Below the pieces are notes generated by a model. That model was not told the origin of the DNA and did not search any database. It worked only from the letters and a program-made list of their open reading frames with translations. DNA of 64,000 bases from Candidatus Solirubrobacter pratensis (GTDB lineage Bacteria; Actinomycetota; Thermoleophilia; Solirubrobacterales; Solirubrobacteraceae), in the NCBI RefSeq assembly GCF_000425945.1, contig NZ_AUEK01000009.1, positions 186,001 to 250,000 of the forward strand, read 5' to 3'. Of the stretch, positions 30,450 to 39,679 are shown one piece after another. Position 1 is the stretch's first letter, and each line of letters begins with the position of its first letter. The translations under genes and the position numbers were made by a program.

Positions 30450-31018
30450 ATCGGGGCGCCCCAGAGGGGGAACCAGCGCTCGAGCTCGGCCTCGACCGGG
30501 AGATCGGCGCCGATCTGGGCCTTCAGCCGCAGCTCGCGCTCGTTGTCGCGCGACTGCGGGCCGCCCGCCGGCGCGAACGGGTAGAACGCGCCGCGCTTGA
30601 AGTTGTAGATCCAGTACACGCGCCGCCCGCGCTCATCGCGGAACGAGAACACGGCGGCGAGCAGCCGTTCGCCGTAGCCGCCGCCCTGGATCTCGGTCGA
30701 GACCGCGTTGATCCCGACGACGAGGTCCTCCATGTCCGGATCCGAGAGGACCATCCAGCGGTAGCCGAACTCGTCGTCACGCGCCTGGATCGTCGTCCCG
30801 GTCTCCTCGCCGGTCCCCTTGAGGACATCCTCCATGTCCTTGACGATGCCCTCGAAGTCGGCCGTGGCGAGCGGCTGGAAGACGATCGCGGCCTCTCCGG
30901 AGGTCTTCAGGCCCATGCCCGACTGCATCGACTCGTACGCCGTGGACATGGCAAACAGCCGGTCCATGGCCGGCTGCTTGATCTCGCGCTTGCCGCGGAG
31001 GATGTCGAACAGGCCCAT
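30446..31018 (-). CDS. pspAB: PspA-associated protein PspAB
   Basis: The 190-residue protein matches PspAB: MGLFDILRGKREIKQPAMDR at the N-terminus, then AAIVFQPLATADFEGIVKDM, DDEFGYRWMVLSDPDMEDLV, and RRVYWIYNFKRGAFYPFAP. PspAB is found with PspA and HtpX in actinobacteria, and its exact action is unknown. ATG at 31018 is 11 bases after the htpX stop, so htpX-pspAB is one operon. Convergent to the pspA operon, with the terminator covering its stop codon. Confidence 0.88.
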   Translation of the reverse strand: MGLFDILRGKREIKQPAMDRLFAMSTAYESMQSGMGLKTSGEAAIVFQPLATADFEGIVKDMEDVLKGTGEETGTTIQARDDEFGYRWMVLSDPDMEDLVVGINAVSTEIQGGGYGERLLAAVFSFRDERGRRVYWIYNFKRGAFYPFAPAGGPQSRDNERELRLKAQIGADLPVEAELERWFPLWGAPI

Positions 31019-31029
31019 GGGCCTTAAGG

Positions 31030-31929
31030 CTACGCGGTGCCCTGCAGCTGCGCCTCGAGGCGCGCGAGGCGCTCGATCCGCTTCTCCAGCGGCGGGTGCG
31101 TCGCGAACAGGTTGCCGACCGCCTTGCCGGCTCCCGCCGGGAAGATGAAGAACGCCTGCAGCTCCGACGCCGAGCGCAGGTCCTGCTGCGGGATCCGGTG
31201 CATGCCGCTGGAGATCTTGTTCAGCGCGCTCGCGAGCGCGCTCGGCCGCCCGGTGATCAGCGCCGCGCCGCGGTCGGCCGAGAACTCGCGGTAGCGCGAC
31301 AGCGCCTGCATCAGGAAGAACGAGACGACGTAGACCGCGAGCGAGACGAGCAGCAGCACCATGAAGCTGGGGCCGTCGTCGTCGTCGGACTGCGACGTGC
31401 CGCCGAAGAAGAAGCCGAACTGCACGATGTAGGCCGCGATCGTCGCGAAGAAGCCGGCGAGCGTCATCACCATCACGTCGCGGTTCGCGACGTGCGTGAG
31501 CTCGTGCGCCATCACGCCCTCGAGCTCGGCGGGGGAGAGCAGATCCATGATGCCCGTCGTCGCGCACACGGTCGCCGACTTCGGCGAGCGGCCGAGCGCG
31601 AACGCGTTCGGCATCGAGGTGTTGGCGACGGCGACCTTCGGCTTCGGCAGATCGGCCTGCACGCACAGGCGCTCGATCATCGCGTGCAGCTGCGGCGCCT
31701 CCTGCGGGGACACGACGCGCGCGCCCATCGCGGCCAGCGCCAGCTTGTCGGAGGCGAACAGGTTCAGCGCGGCGAGCCCGCCGGCGATGATCGCCACCAT
31801 GATCCCGCTCGCCCCGACGGCGAGCAGCACGACGATCAGCACGACGTAGATCGCGCCGAGCAGGAGCAACGTGAACGTCATCCGGACCTGCAGCCCGGTG
31901 TCCTTGCCGAAGGAGGGGGGTCTGGGCAT
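31030..31929 (-). CDS. htpX: HtpX family zinc metalloprotease
   Basis: The 299-residue membrane protease has two N-terminal membrane segments (LLLLGAIYVVLIVVLLAVGA and the next), the zinc motif HELTH near 143 with EFSADRGAALITG for the third ligand, two more hydrophobic stretches (TLAGFFATIAAYIVQFGFFF and VLLLVSLAVYVVSFFLMQAL), and LFATHPPLEKRIERL at the C-terminus. It degrades damaged membrane proteins. ATG 31929 is preferred over 31998 because the longer form has no homology. It is co-transcribed with pspAB and forms part of the envelope-stress island. Confidence 0.95.
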   Translation of the reverse strand: MPRPPSFGKDTGLQVRMTFTLLLLGAIYVVLIVVLLAVGASGIMVAIIAGGLAALNLFASDKLALAAMGARVVSPQEAPQLHAMIERLCVQADLPKPKVAVANTSMPNAFALGRSPKSATVCATTGIMDLLSPAELEGVMAHELTHVANRDVMVMTLAGFFATIAAYIVQFGFFFGGTSQSDDDDGPSFMVLLLVSLAVYVVSFFLMQALSRYREFSADRGAALITGRPSALASALNKISSGMHRIPQQDLRSASELQAFFIFPAGAGKAVGNLFATHPPLEKRIERLARLEAQLQGTA

Positions 31930-32068
31930 CTCATGAAAGATGGTGGCAGACCCGCCGACCGGCTTATCAAGATTTACCCGCTCTGGAAACCCCTGCACGC
32001 TGCAGGATTCGGTGCACGCTCCATAACGACAGCCTCAAGCGTGGCCCACCGCGAACGCGCCTCGTAGG

Positions 32069-33286
32069 ATGCCCCGTCGCATGCGCTCGCGCCTGACGCT
32101 GCTCCTCCTCGCCGTGGTCGTCCCGGTCGCCCTCTGGGCGGCGCTGCCCGTGGGCTCCTCCGCCGGGCAGACGCCTGGGCAGCTCCAGAGCAAGATCGAT
32201 CGCAAGCAGTCGCTGATCGGCGGTCATAAGGCGCGCGAGCGCGTGCTGACGACCGATATCGCGGGCTACACCTCCAAGATCCGCACGCTGCAGTCCGACA
32301 TCACGCGGCTGAGCGCGCGCCAGCAGAAGCTGCAGACGAGCCTGGACGCCAAGCGCGCCGAGCTCGCCAAGGTGCAGGCCGAGCTGAACTCCGAGCGCGC
32401 GCGGCTGGCCCGCCTGAAGGCGCGCCTGCTGGTGGTCCGCCGCACGCTCGCGCAGCGGCTCGTCGATCTCTACAAGGCCGACCGGCCGGACGTCGTGACC
32501 GTCGTCCTGAACTCCAACGGCTTCGAGGACCTGCTCGAGCGCACCGAGTTCATGCACCGCATCTCCCAGCAGGACTCGCGCATCATGACCGTCGTGCGCG
32601 ACGCCAAGGCGGAGGCGACCGCGACCGAGGCCCGGCTCAACACGCTCGAGCGCAAGCAGGCGAGCGTCGCGAAGGCGATCGAGACCCAGCGCGACCAGGT
32701 GTCGACGGTCCGCGTCAGCCTCGTCGACCGGCGCGACAGCATCCAGAGCGTGCGCTCGCGCAAGACGACGCTGCTGCACTCCTCGCGCGACCGCCGGCAC
32801 AAGCTCGAGGACGACGTCGAGGTGCTGCACAAGGCGCAGGCGAAGATCCAGGCCAAGCTCGCGAACTTCTCCGGCTCGCTGCCGGCCGGCCCGATCAAGG
32901 GCGGCTCCGGCGGGCTGATCTGGCCGGTCAACGGGCCGATCACGTCGCCGTTCTGCGAGTCGCGCGCGTGGGAGAGCTGCCACCCCGGCATCGACATCGG
33001 CGTCCCGTCGGGCACGCCGATCCGCGCGGCCGCCGCCGGCAAGGTCGTCCTGATGCAGCCTGAGGCGGCCTCGGGCGGCTACGGCAACTTCACCTGCATC
33101 CAGCACACCGCCTCGCTGTCGACCTGTTACGCCCACCAGTCGCGCTTCGGCACGTCGATGGGCGCGCACGTCAGCCAGGGCCAGGTGATCGGCTACTCCG
33201 GCTGCACGGGACGCTGCTTCGGGCCCCACCTGCACTTCGAGACGCGCATCAACGGCAGCGTCGTGAACCCGATGAACTACCTGTAG
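32069..33286 (+). CDS. Secreted M23 peptidase with coiled-coil (EnvC/NlpD-like)
   Basis: The 405-residue protein has a signal peptide (LTLLLLAVVVPVALWAALPV), a long coiled-coil of about 190 residues with Arg/Lys/Gln-rich heptads (LQSKIDRKQSLIGGHKARER through KAQAKIQAKLANF), and a C-terminal lysostaphin-type M23 domain. The zinc ligands appear in CHPGIDIGVPSG (H and D) and GPHLHFETRI (H-x-H). It cleaves or activates cell-wall hydrolysis at division. Five Cys in the M23 region (FCESRAWESCHPG, CIQ, TCYAH, GCTGRC) suggest disulfides. Confidence 0.93.
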   Translation: MPRRMRSRLTLLLLAVVVPVALWAALPVGSSAGQTPGQLQSKIDRKQSLIGGHKARERVLTTDIAGYTSKIRTLQSDITRLSARQQKLQTSLDAKRAELAKVQAELNSERARLARLKARLLVVRRTLAQRLVDLYKADRPDVVTVVLNSNGFEDLLERTEFMHRISQQDSRIMTVVRDAKAEATATEARLNTLERKQASVAKAIETQRDQVSTVRVSLVDRRDSIQSVRSRKTTLLHSSRDRRHKLEDDVEVLHKAQAKIQAKLANFSGSLPAGPIKGGSGGLIWPVNGPITSPFCESRAWESCHPGIDIGVPSGTPIRAAAAGKVVLMQPEAASGGYGNFTCIQHTASLSTCYAHQSRFGTSMGAHVSQGQVIGYSGCTGRCFGPHLHFETRINGSVVNPMNYL

Positions 33287-33313
33287 GGCCGCGTCCTCGT
33301 AGAGTCCCCGCCC

Positions 33314-34555
33314 GTGACAACCGCGGTCGGCACTCTCTACCCCGAGCATTCGGCGATCCGCGACGGTCGCCTGAGCATCGGCGGCTGCGACGCGGCCGAG
33401 CTCGCGCAGCGCTACGGCACGCCCCTCTACGCCGTCGCCGAGGACGACCTGCGGGCCCGCGCGCGCGAGTTCACGGCGGCGATGCCGGGCGAGGTCGTGT
33501 TCGCCTCGAAGGCGTTCCCGTGCACCGCGGTGCTGCGCGTCTTCCACGAGGAAGGCCTGTCGGTCGACGTCGCGTCGGGAGGCGAGCTGGCGCTGGCGCA
33601 GCGTGCCGGGTTCGACGGCCCACGCATCATCCTGCACGGCAACGCCAAGTCGGAGGCCGAGCTGCGCGCGGCGACGCGCGCCGGCGCGCGGATCGTGGTC
33701 GACAACTTCGACGAGCTGGACAAGCTCGAGCGCATCGAGGCGCCGTGCGAGGTGATGATCCGGGTCACGCCGGGCGTCGTCGCCGACACGCACGCGGCGA
33801 TCCTCACAGGCCACGCGGGCTCGAAGTTCGGCTTCTCGCTCGCCGACGCGCCGCGCGCGATCGAGCGCCTGCGCGCCTCCGGCTGGGCCGACCTGCGCGG
33901 CCTGCACATGCACATCGGCTCGCAGCTGTTCGACCTCGCGCCCTGGCGCGCCGCGGTCGAGGCGATCGCCGGCCTCGGCGACTTCGAGGCCTACGACCTC
34001 GGCGGCGGCCTCGCCGTGGCCTACACGCCCGACCGCCGCCCGCCGAGCGTGGCGGAGTACGTCGAGTCGATGGTCGCGACCGCCGACGAGGTCCTCGGGC
34101 CCGGCAGGGCGCTCTCGATCGAGCCCGGCCGCGCGCTCACCGCGACCGCCGGCGTGACGCTCTACACCGTCGAGTCGGTCAAGGACGTCCCGCTCAAGGA
34201 CGGCGACATCCGCTTCGTCGCCGTCGACGGGGGCATGTCGGACAACCTGCGCCCGATGCTCTACGACGCCCCCTACGAAGCGGACCTGATCGACCGCGTC
34301 GGCAAGGCCGGCACCCCCTGCACGGTCGTCGGCAAGCACTGCGAGTCCGGCGACGTGCTGATCCGCGAGACCACGCTGCCCGATCCCAAGCCCGGCGAGG
34401 TCCTCGTCACGCCGGTGACGGGCGCGTACGTGTACGCCATGGCCAACAACTACAACGGCGTCCCGCGCCCGCCGGTCGTGTTCTGCTCCGGCGGCCGCGC
34501 GCGCGAGGTCGTGCGCCGCGAGACCTTCGAGGACCTGTATGGCCGAGACGTTTAG
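33314..34555 (+). CDS. lysA: Diaminopimelate decarboxylase
   Basis: The 413-residue PLP enzyme has the Lys that binds PLP in VVFASKAFPC (near 66), the phosphate-binding GGGLAVAYT, HGNAKSEAELRAA, the signature GLHMHIGSQLFDL, and KHCESGDVLI of the partner-subunit active site. It converts meso-diaminopimelate to lysine, the last step of the pathway. It starts at GTG 33314, 27 bases after the M23 gene, and overlaps the homoserine dehydrogenase start by 17 bases, heading a four-gene amino-acid operon. Confidence 0.96.
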   Translation: MTTAVGTLYPEHSAIRDGRLSIGGCDAAELAQRYGTPLYAVAEDDLRARAREFTAAMPGEVVFASKAFPCTAVLRVFHEEGLSVDVASGGELALAQRAGFDGPRIILHGNAKSEAELRAATRAGARIVVDNFDELDKLERIEAPCEVMIRVTPGVVADTHAAILTGHAGSKFGFSLADAPRAIERLRASGWADLRGLHMHIGSQLFDLAPWRAAVEAIAGLGDFEAYDLGGGLAVAYTPDRRPPSVAEYVESMVATADEVLGPGRALSIEPGRALTATAGVTLYTVESVKDVPLKDGDIRFVAVDGGMSDNLRPMLYDAPYEADLIDRVGKAGTPCTVVGKHCESGDVLIRETTLPDPKPGEVLVTPVTGAYVYAMANNYNGVPRPPVVFCSGGRAREVVRRETFEDLYGRDV

Positions 34556-35762
34556 GGTCGGGCTGCTCGGCCACGGCACGGTCGGCGCCGCGTTCGAGAC
34601 GCTGCTCGGCCAGCGCGCGGACGCGATCGCGGCGGTGACCGGGCTGCGGCCGCAGGTCAGCGGCGTGCTGACCCGCTCCCGCGGCGCCTACGAGGAGATC
34701 CTCGACGGCTCGGACCTGATCGTCGAGCTGATCGGCGGCATCGAGCCCGCGCGCGAGTACGTCCTCGGTGCGATGAGCCGCGGCAAGCACGTGGTGACCG
34801 CCAACAAGCTGCTGCTCGCGCAGCACGGCGAGGAGCTGTGGCGCAGTGCGCGAGAGCACGGCGTGCAACTGCGCTTCGAAGGCGCGGTGGCCGGCGTCGT
34901 CCCCGTCATCCGCGTGCTCCAGGAGACGCTCGCGGCGGCGCACGTCGAGCGCATCCACGGGATCGTCAACGGCACGACCAACTTCATCCTGTCCGAGATG
35001 GCGCGCGGCGGCACGTCCTACGCCGAGGCGCTCGCGCGCGCCCAGCAGCTCGGCTACGCCGAGGCCGACCCGACCGACGACGTGACCGGCCGCGACGCCG
35101 CGGCCAAGATGGCGATCCTCGCTCGCCTGGCGTTCTCCACGCCGGTCCACCTCGACCAGGTGACCTACGAGGGGATCGAGGAGATCACTGCCGACGACAT
35201 GGCGTTCGCGCGCGATCTCGGCCTCGGCCTGAAGCTGATCGGCACCGCCGAGCGCGTCGACGGCGGCATCTCGGTGCGCGTGCACCCGGCCTTCCTCTAC
35301 CCGGGCCATCCGCTCGCGTCGGTCAACGGGCCGTTCAACGCGGTCACCCTCGAGTCCGACGCGATCACCGAGATCACGCTCTCAGGCCCCGGCGCCGGCG
35401 GGCCGCAGACCGCGAGCGCGGTGCTCGGCGACGTGATCTCGGCGATGATCCCGCCGGCGATGACGCCGGAGACCACGCACTCGCTGCCGGTCGTCGGCGA
35501 CGTGAAGTCGGCGTTCTACCTCGCGATGGAGGTCGACGACGAGCCCGGCGTGCTGGCCCAGGTCGCGGAGGTCCTCGGGATGCAGGGCGCGTCGATCAAG
35601 TCGGTGGTCCAGAAGGGTCTCGGCGCGCATGCGCGGCTCGTGATGGTCCTGCATCCGCTGCTCGAGTCGCGCCTGTACGCGGCGGTTCAGCTGATCTCGC
35701 AGATGGCGTTCGTCCGTTCCCGCCCGCGCGCGATCCGCGTGCTCGACGAGGAGTTCGAGTGA
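34539..35762 (+). CDS. hom: Homoserine dehydrogenase
   Basis: The 407-residue enzyme has the NAD(P) site (RVGLLGHGTVGAAFETLL), the catalytic segment with GIVNGTTNFILSEM, YAEALARAQQLGYAEADPTD and VTGRDAAAKMAILARLAF, and a C-terminal ACT domain (AMEVDDEPGVLAQVAEVLGM) for threonine feedback control. It reduces aspartate semialdehyde to homoserine. The ATG lies inside the end of lysA (17-base overlap), so translation is coupled. thrC follows by six bases. Confidence 0.96.
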   Translation: MAETFRVGLLGHGTVGAAFETLLGQRADAIAAVTGLRPQVSGVLTRSRGAYEEILDGSDLIVELIGGIEPAREYVLGAMSRGKHVVTANKLLLAQHGEELWRSAREHGVQLRFEGAVAGVVPVIRVLQETLAAAHVERIHGIVNGTTNFILSEMARGGTSYAEALARAQQLGYAEADPTDDVTGRDAAAKMAILARLAFSTPVHLDQVTYEGIEEITADDMAFARDLGLGLKLIGTAERVDGGISVRVHPAFLYPGHPLASVNGPFNAVTLESDAITEITLSGPGAGGPQTASAVLGDVISAMIPPAMTPETTHSLPVVGDVKSAFYLAMEVDDEPGVLAQVAEVLGMQGASIKSVVQKGLGAHARLVMVLHPLLESRLYAAVQLISQMAFVRSRPRAIRVLDEEFE

Positions 35763-35768
35763 GATGAG

Positions 35769-36776
35769 ATGGGGCTGATCGCCCGCTACCAGGAGCGGCT
35801 GCCGTTCGCTCCCGGAGACCCCGTCGTGTCGCTCGAGGAGGGCTCGACGCCGCTCGTGCTGGCCGAGCGCGTGTCCGAGCGCGCCGGCACCGAGGTGTGG
35901 CTGAAGCTCGAGGGCGCGAACCCCACCGGCTCCTTCAAGGACCGCGGGATGACGTGCGCGGTCTCGGCGGCGGTGCGCGAGGGGGCCGAGGCGGTGATCT
36001 GCGCGTCGACCGGCAACACGGCGGCGAGCGCGGCGGCCTACGCGGCCCGCGCGGGGCTGACCGGCGCCGTGATCGTCCCGGAGGGCAAGATCGCGACCGG
36101 CAAGCTCGCCCAGGCGCTGATGCACGGCGCGAAGGTGATCGCGCTGCGCGGCAACTTCGACCAGGCGCTCAAGCTCGTTCGCGAGCTGGCCGAGCGGCAT
36201 CCGATCGCGCTCGTGAACTCGGTCAACCCGTTCCGGCTGGAGGGGCAGAAGACGGCGGCGTTCGAGGTGCTCGACGCGCTCGGCGAGCTGGACGCGCTGT
36301 GCATCCCGGTCGGCAACGCGGGCAACGTGACCGCGTACTGGAAGGGCTTCCGCGAGATGGACTCGCGGCCGCGGCTGTTCGGCTTCCAGGCCGAGGGCTC
36401 CGCGCCGCTGGTCCACGGCGCGCCGGTCGAGCACCCGGAGACGATCGCGAGCGCGATCCGGATCGGCAACCCGGCCCGCTGGGAGGAGGCGATGGAGGCG
36501 TTCACCGGCTCCCACGGCGGCGTCGCGGCCGTCTCCGATGCGCAGATCCTCGACGCCTACCGCTTCCTGGCCGCCAACGAGGGCGTGTTCTGCGAGCCGG
36601 CCAGCGCGGCCAGCGTCGCGGGGCTGCTGGCGCACGGGGCGCGCGACGCCGAGCGCGTCGTGTGCGTGCTCACCGGCCACGGGCTCAAGGATCCGCAGAC
36701 GGCGCTCTCGCAGGCCGGCGCGGTGGTGCCGTGCGAGCCCGACATCGCCGCCGTGGAGCGCGCAGTACTTGCATAG
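35769..36776 (+). CDS. thrC: Threonine synthase
   Basis: The 335-residue PLP enzyme has [16 protein letters not shown], where the Lys of SFKDRG holds [35 protein letters not shown], and [10 protein letters not shown]. It turns O-phosphohomoserine into threonine. It is only six bases after hom and is followed by homoserine kinase, whose TTG start overlaps the stop. The shorter form without the large N-terminal domain is the class common in Gram-positives. Confidence 0.96.
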   Translation: MGLIARYQERLPFAPGDPVVSLEEGSTPLVLAERVSERAGTEVWLKLEGANPTGSFKDRGMTCAVSAAVREGAEAVICASTGNTAASAAAYAARAGLTGAVIVPEGKIATGKLAQALMHGAKVIALRGNFDQALKLVRELAERHPIALVNSVNPFRLEGQKTAAFEVLDALGELDALCIPVGNAGNVTAYWKGFREMDSRPRLFGFQAEGSAPLVHGAPVEHPETIASAIRIGNPARWEEAMEAFTGSHGGVAAVSDAQILDAYRFLAANEGVFCEPASAASVAGLLAHGARDAERVVCVLTGHGLKDPQTALSQAGAVVPCEPDIAAVERAVLA

Positions 36777-37620
36777 ACGCAGGCTCGTGCGCGTGCCGGC
36801 ATCCTCGGCGAACCTCGGGCCGGGGTTCGACGTGCTGGCCGCGGCGCTGGACCTGCACATGGAGCTGGAGGTCGTCGAGACGGGGACGTTCGCCGTCCAC
36901 ACCGACCTCGCGATCGCGCGCGACCGCCGCAACCTCGCCGTGCGCGGGTTCGCCGCGCTGCACCCGGTCGACGAGCTCGAGTTCACGATCCGCAGCGACA
37001 TCCCGCTCTCCGGCGGCCTCGGGACCAGCGCGGCGGCGATCGTCGCCGGGCTCGTCGCGGCCGACTCGATGTTCGAGCTCGGCGCGGACGTGCTCGCCCA
37101 GGCGATCGCCATGGAGGGCCATCCGGACAACGTCGCGGCGGCGCTGCTCGGCGGCTTCGTGCTCTGCTGCGAAGGGGCTGTGGAGCGGCTCGATCCCGTG
37201 CCGGGCCTGGAGGCGCTGCTCGTCGTTCCCGACCAGCACGTGCGCACCGCGCGGGCCCGGGCCGCGCTGCCGGGGCGGGTGCCGCTGAAGGACGCGGTGT
37301 TCAACGTCGCGCACGCCTCGCTGCTGGTGCTCGGGCTTGCGCGCCGGGATCTCGGGCTAATCGCGCGCGGGCTCGCGGACCGGCTGCACCAGCCGCGTCG
37401 CGCGCACCTGTATCCACGCTCGTGGGAGCTCGTGCAGCGGGCGCGGGACCTGGGCGCGGTCGGCGCGACGATCTCCGGCGCCGGCCCGACGGTGCTCGTG
37501 TGGTGCGACTTCGAGTCCACGGGCGCCGTCGCGGCGCGGCTGCGCGCCGAGGTGGGGGAGTGGGCCGAGGTGCTGCGCGTGCCCTTCACGGGCGCCGGAG
37601 CGACCGTCAGCGCCTTCTAG
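36769..37620 (+). CDS. thrB: Homoserine kinase
   Basis: The roughly 283-residue GHMP kinase has [20 protein letters not shown] at the N-terminus, the ATP-binding glycine loop [33 protein letters not shown] and the C-terminal [13 protein letters not shown]. It phosphorylates homoserine for threonine synthase. The start is uncertain: TTG 36769 (with GGAG ahead, overlapping the thrC stop) or GTG 36787. Its end overlaps the convergent receiver gene by 14 bases. It closes the lysA-hom-thrC-thrB operon. Confidence 0.94.
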   Translation: MHRRRLVRVPASSANLGPGFDVLAAALDLHMELEVVETGTFAVHTDLAIARDRRNLAVRGFAALHPVDELEFTIRSDIPLSGGLGTSAAAIVAGLVAADSMFELGADVLAQAIAMEGHPDNVAAALLGGFVLCCEGAVERLDPVPGLEALLVVPDQHVRTARARAALPGRVPLKDAVFNVAHASLLVLGLARRDLGLIARGLADRLHQPRRAHLYPRSWELVQRARDLGAVGATISGAGPTVLVWCDFESTGAVAARLRAEVGEWAEVLRVPFTGAGATVSAF

Positions 37621-37972
37621 CGACCTCGCGGATCAGCGCGACGAGCGCCGCGTCGTCGTCGCCCTTGGCGAGATAGGCGTCGGCGTGCATGCCGAGCGCG
37701 TCGTCGCGCGTCGCCCGCACGTAACCGGAGTAGACGATCACGCGCGCGCCCGGAGCGGCGCCGCGGATCGACTCGAGCAGCGCCTCGTCGCCCGGCCGCC
37801 CCATGGTGTCGAGCAGGACGACGTCCGGGCGAGCGCCCGGAAGGGCCGCGACCGCGGCCTCCGCCGTCCGGGCGTCGCCGACGTGCTCGATGTCGGGATG
37901 GTCGTCGAGCCAGAACGCCACCAGCCGCGTGAACGCCTCCGAGTCGTCGCAATGGAAGACGCGGATCCGCAT
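37607..37972 (-). CDS. Stand-alone receiver-domain protein
   Basis: The 121-residue protein is a single response-regulator receiver: acidic pair in FHCDDSEAFTRL, phosphorylated Asp in VVLLDTMGRPGD, Thr/Ser position in IVYSGYV and Lys in AYLAKGDDD. There is no output domain. It lies 13 bases after the ParA-like gene, so it is in the same operon as ParA. Such a single-domain regulator may control ParA-based positioning or a kinase elsewhere. No histidine kinase is adjacent. Confidence 0.88.
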   Translation of the reverse strand: MRIRVFHCDDSEAFTRLVAFWLDDHPDIEHVGDARTAEAAVAALPGARPDVVLLDTMGRPGDEALLESIRGAAPGARVIVYSGYVRATRDDALGMHADAYLAKGDDDAALVALIREVARRR

Positions 37973-37985
37973 GCGGCGCGGCAGT

Positions 37986-38774
37986 CTACGAGGTGGCCTC
38001 GGCCCGCAGGGGCTGGAGCCTGCGGCGCGCGGCGTCCTGCCCGATGCGCGCGAGCACCTCGTCGGCGAGCGCGACGTAGTCGGCCCCGAGGTCGGGCCGG
38101 TAGTCGAGAATCGAGGTGGCGCGCTCGGCCGACTCCGCATAGGCGATCGACGAGCGGATCACGCTGTCGAAGACCTTCTCGGCGAACGCCTCCTTGAGCT
38201 GCTCGTAGGCGTCGCGCGAGTGGACGGTGCGCATGTCGGCGATGTTCATCACCACGCCGAGGAACTCGAGGCCGGCGTTGTAGTACTCCTTCGCCTGCTC
38301 GATCACCTCCAGCGCGCCCTGGACGCCCTGCAGGGCGAAATACTGCGCCTCGGAGGAGATCAGCGCCCAGTCGGCGGCCACGAGGCCGTTGACCGTCAGC
38401 AGCCCGAGCGCCGGCGGGCAGTCGATCAGGACGACGTCGTGCTGCCTGCGGGCGTCCCGGAGCGCCTTCTTGAGGACCAGCTCGCGGCCCATCCTGCCCG
38501 ACATCGCCCGCTCGACCTCCGCCAGGATCGGGGAGGCGGGGACGATGCCGTCGTGCTCGGCGGCCTTGACCTTGGCGTCGCCCGACAGGACATCGGCGAT
38601 CGTCGGCGCGGCGTCGGCGGGAACGTCGAAGTAGTCGGACAGGTTGCCCTGGGGATCGAGATCGATCGCCAGGACGTCGAGGCCGACGCGCCGGAGCACG
38701 TCGGCCAGGGTGCGGACGGTCGTCGTCTTGCCCGTGCCGCCCTTGAGCGACAGCACGGCGATCGTGTCGGCCAT
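37986..38774 (-). CDS. ParA/Soj family ATPase without ParB partner
   Basis: The 262-residue protein has the deviant Walker A motif LSLKGGTGKTTTVRTLADVL, Walker A' (DVLAIDLDPQGNLSDYF), Walker B (HDVVLIDCPPALGLLTVNGL) and the ParA-type SSEAQYFALQGVQGALEVIE. It is a positioning ATPase that could act on chromosome, pili or signalling complexes. ParB is not adjacent; the neighbours are a receiver protein downstream and an FHA protein upstream. The ATG at 38774 has family-like context (MADTIAVLSLKGG). Confidence 0.9.
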   Translation of the reverse strand: MADTIAVLSLKGGTGKTTTVRTLADVLRRVGLDVLAIDLDPQGNLSDYFDVPADAAPTIADVLSGDAKVKAAEHDGIVPASPILAEVERAMSGRMGRELVLKKALRDARRQHDVVLIDCPPALGLLTVNGLVAADWALISSEAQYFALQGVQGALEVIEQAKEYYNAGLEFLGVVMNIADMRTVHSRDAYEQLKEAFAEKVFDSVIRSSIAYAESAERATSILDYRPDLGADYVALADEVLARIGQDAARRRLQPLRAEATS

Positions 38775-38801
38775 CCGGCCGGACGATACCGGCGCGACCG
38801 G

Positions 38802-39275
38802 CTATTCGGCGCTGATGGGGACCCCGTCGCCGGGACCGGATGCGGCGGACGCCGGCTCCGAGACGGTGTCGAGGAAGTACAGGACGTGGCGGCCGATGGT
38901 GAGCTCGTCGCCGTCGGCCAGCGGGCTCCATTCGACGCGGCGCCCGTTGACCCGGATGCCGTTCAGCGAGCGGTCATCCAGGACGCGTACACCGCCCGCT
39001 TCGCTCGCCAGCAGGGCATGACGGCGCGAGACCGTCGCATCGTCGAAGCGGATGTCGGCGGCGAGCGATCTGCCGATCCGCGTCCATTCGCGCGAGAGCG
39101 GGATCACGACTTGGCCCCCGTCCTGCTCGAAGGCGAGGTAGCGGCCCGGCGTCGTAAGCCCGGACCGCGCCTCGGATAGCCACGCAGGAGGCTGCGGTCG
39201 CAGCGACGCCGGGTCGCCCGTCTCCAGCCCCGGCAGCGTGCCGGTCTGCGCGTCGATCTCGAAACGTGGGTCCAT
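38802..39275 (-). CDS. FHA domain protein upstream of ParA
   Basis: The 157-residue protein has an FHA domain in its second half: TRIGRSLAADIRFDDATVSR, RHALLASEAGG, DDRSLNGIRVNG and LADGDELTIGRHVLYF. These contain the expected G-R, S-R-R-H and N-G-x-x-V-N-G signatures, so it binds phosphothreonine peptides. The N-terminal 60 residues are low in structure. ATG 39275 sits behind AGGGAGGAAG; the frame extends upstream without homology. It precedes ParA in the same direction, 27 bases apart. Confidence 0.87.
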   Translation of the reverse strand: MDPRFEIDAQTGTLPGLETGDPASLRPQPPAWLSEARSGLTTPGRYLAFEQDGGQVVIPLSREWTRIGRSLAADIRFDDATVSRRHALLASEAGGVRVLDDRSLNGIRVNGRRVEWSPLADGDELTIGRHVLYFLDTVSEPASAASGPGDGVPISAE

Positions 39276-39410
39276 CAGACAGCTTCCTCCCTGGGTCCGT
39301 CGACCCCTCCGCGCGCACAGCATACGGATCGAGCGGTGGAGTCGCGACCCCGATCTGGGTCGCCTATTGCAAAGGCAGGGCGCGGCGCCGCCCCGCCGAA
39401 TTCCGGCTGC

Positions 39411-39662
39411 ATGCCCGTCCTAACCAAGCCGCGAACCGTTTCTGAGATCAACCTGGTTCGCCCCAGCATGCGGGCATTGCGCAATCGCCGCACGGGATGC
39501 CTGCACTGCCACCGGACCCCGCTGATCGGCGAGTTGGTGTTCTACTACGGCGATCGGATGGTATGCGAGCTGTGCCGGCCGCTGCGCCGGGAGCGTCCGA
39601 GCCACCAGGAGATCGTCCACTCGGGCGAGCACACGCTGACGGTCAAGCGCCTCCAGCGTTGA
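39411..39662 (+). CDS. Small zinc-ribbon protein
   Basis: The roughly 83-residue protein has a four-cysteine ribbon (CLHCHRTPLIGELVFYYGDR followed by MVCELCRPLRR) typical of small actinobacterial zinc-ribbon proteins, then HSGEHTLTVKRLQR. The start at ATG 39411 is one choice; ATG 39468 gives a 64-residue form. Function unknown; such proteins often bind ribosomes or nucleic acids. It is divergent from the FHA-ParA operon and followed within 20 bases by the SRPBCC gene. Confidence 0.75.
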   Translation: MPVLTKPRTVSEINLVRPSMRALRNRRTGCLHCHRTPLIGELVFYYGDRMVCELCRPLRRERPSHQEIVHSGEHTLTVKRLQR

Positions 39663-39679
39663 TCTATGCTGCGCGGGCG

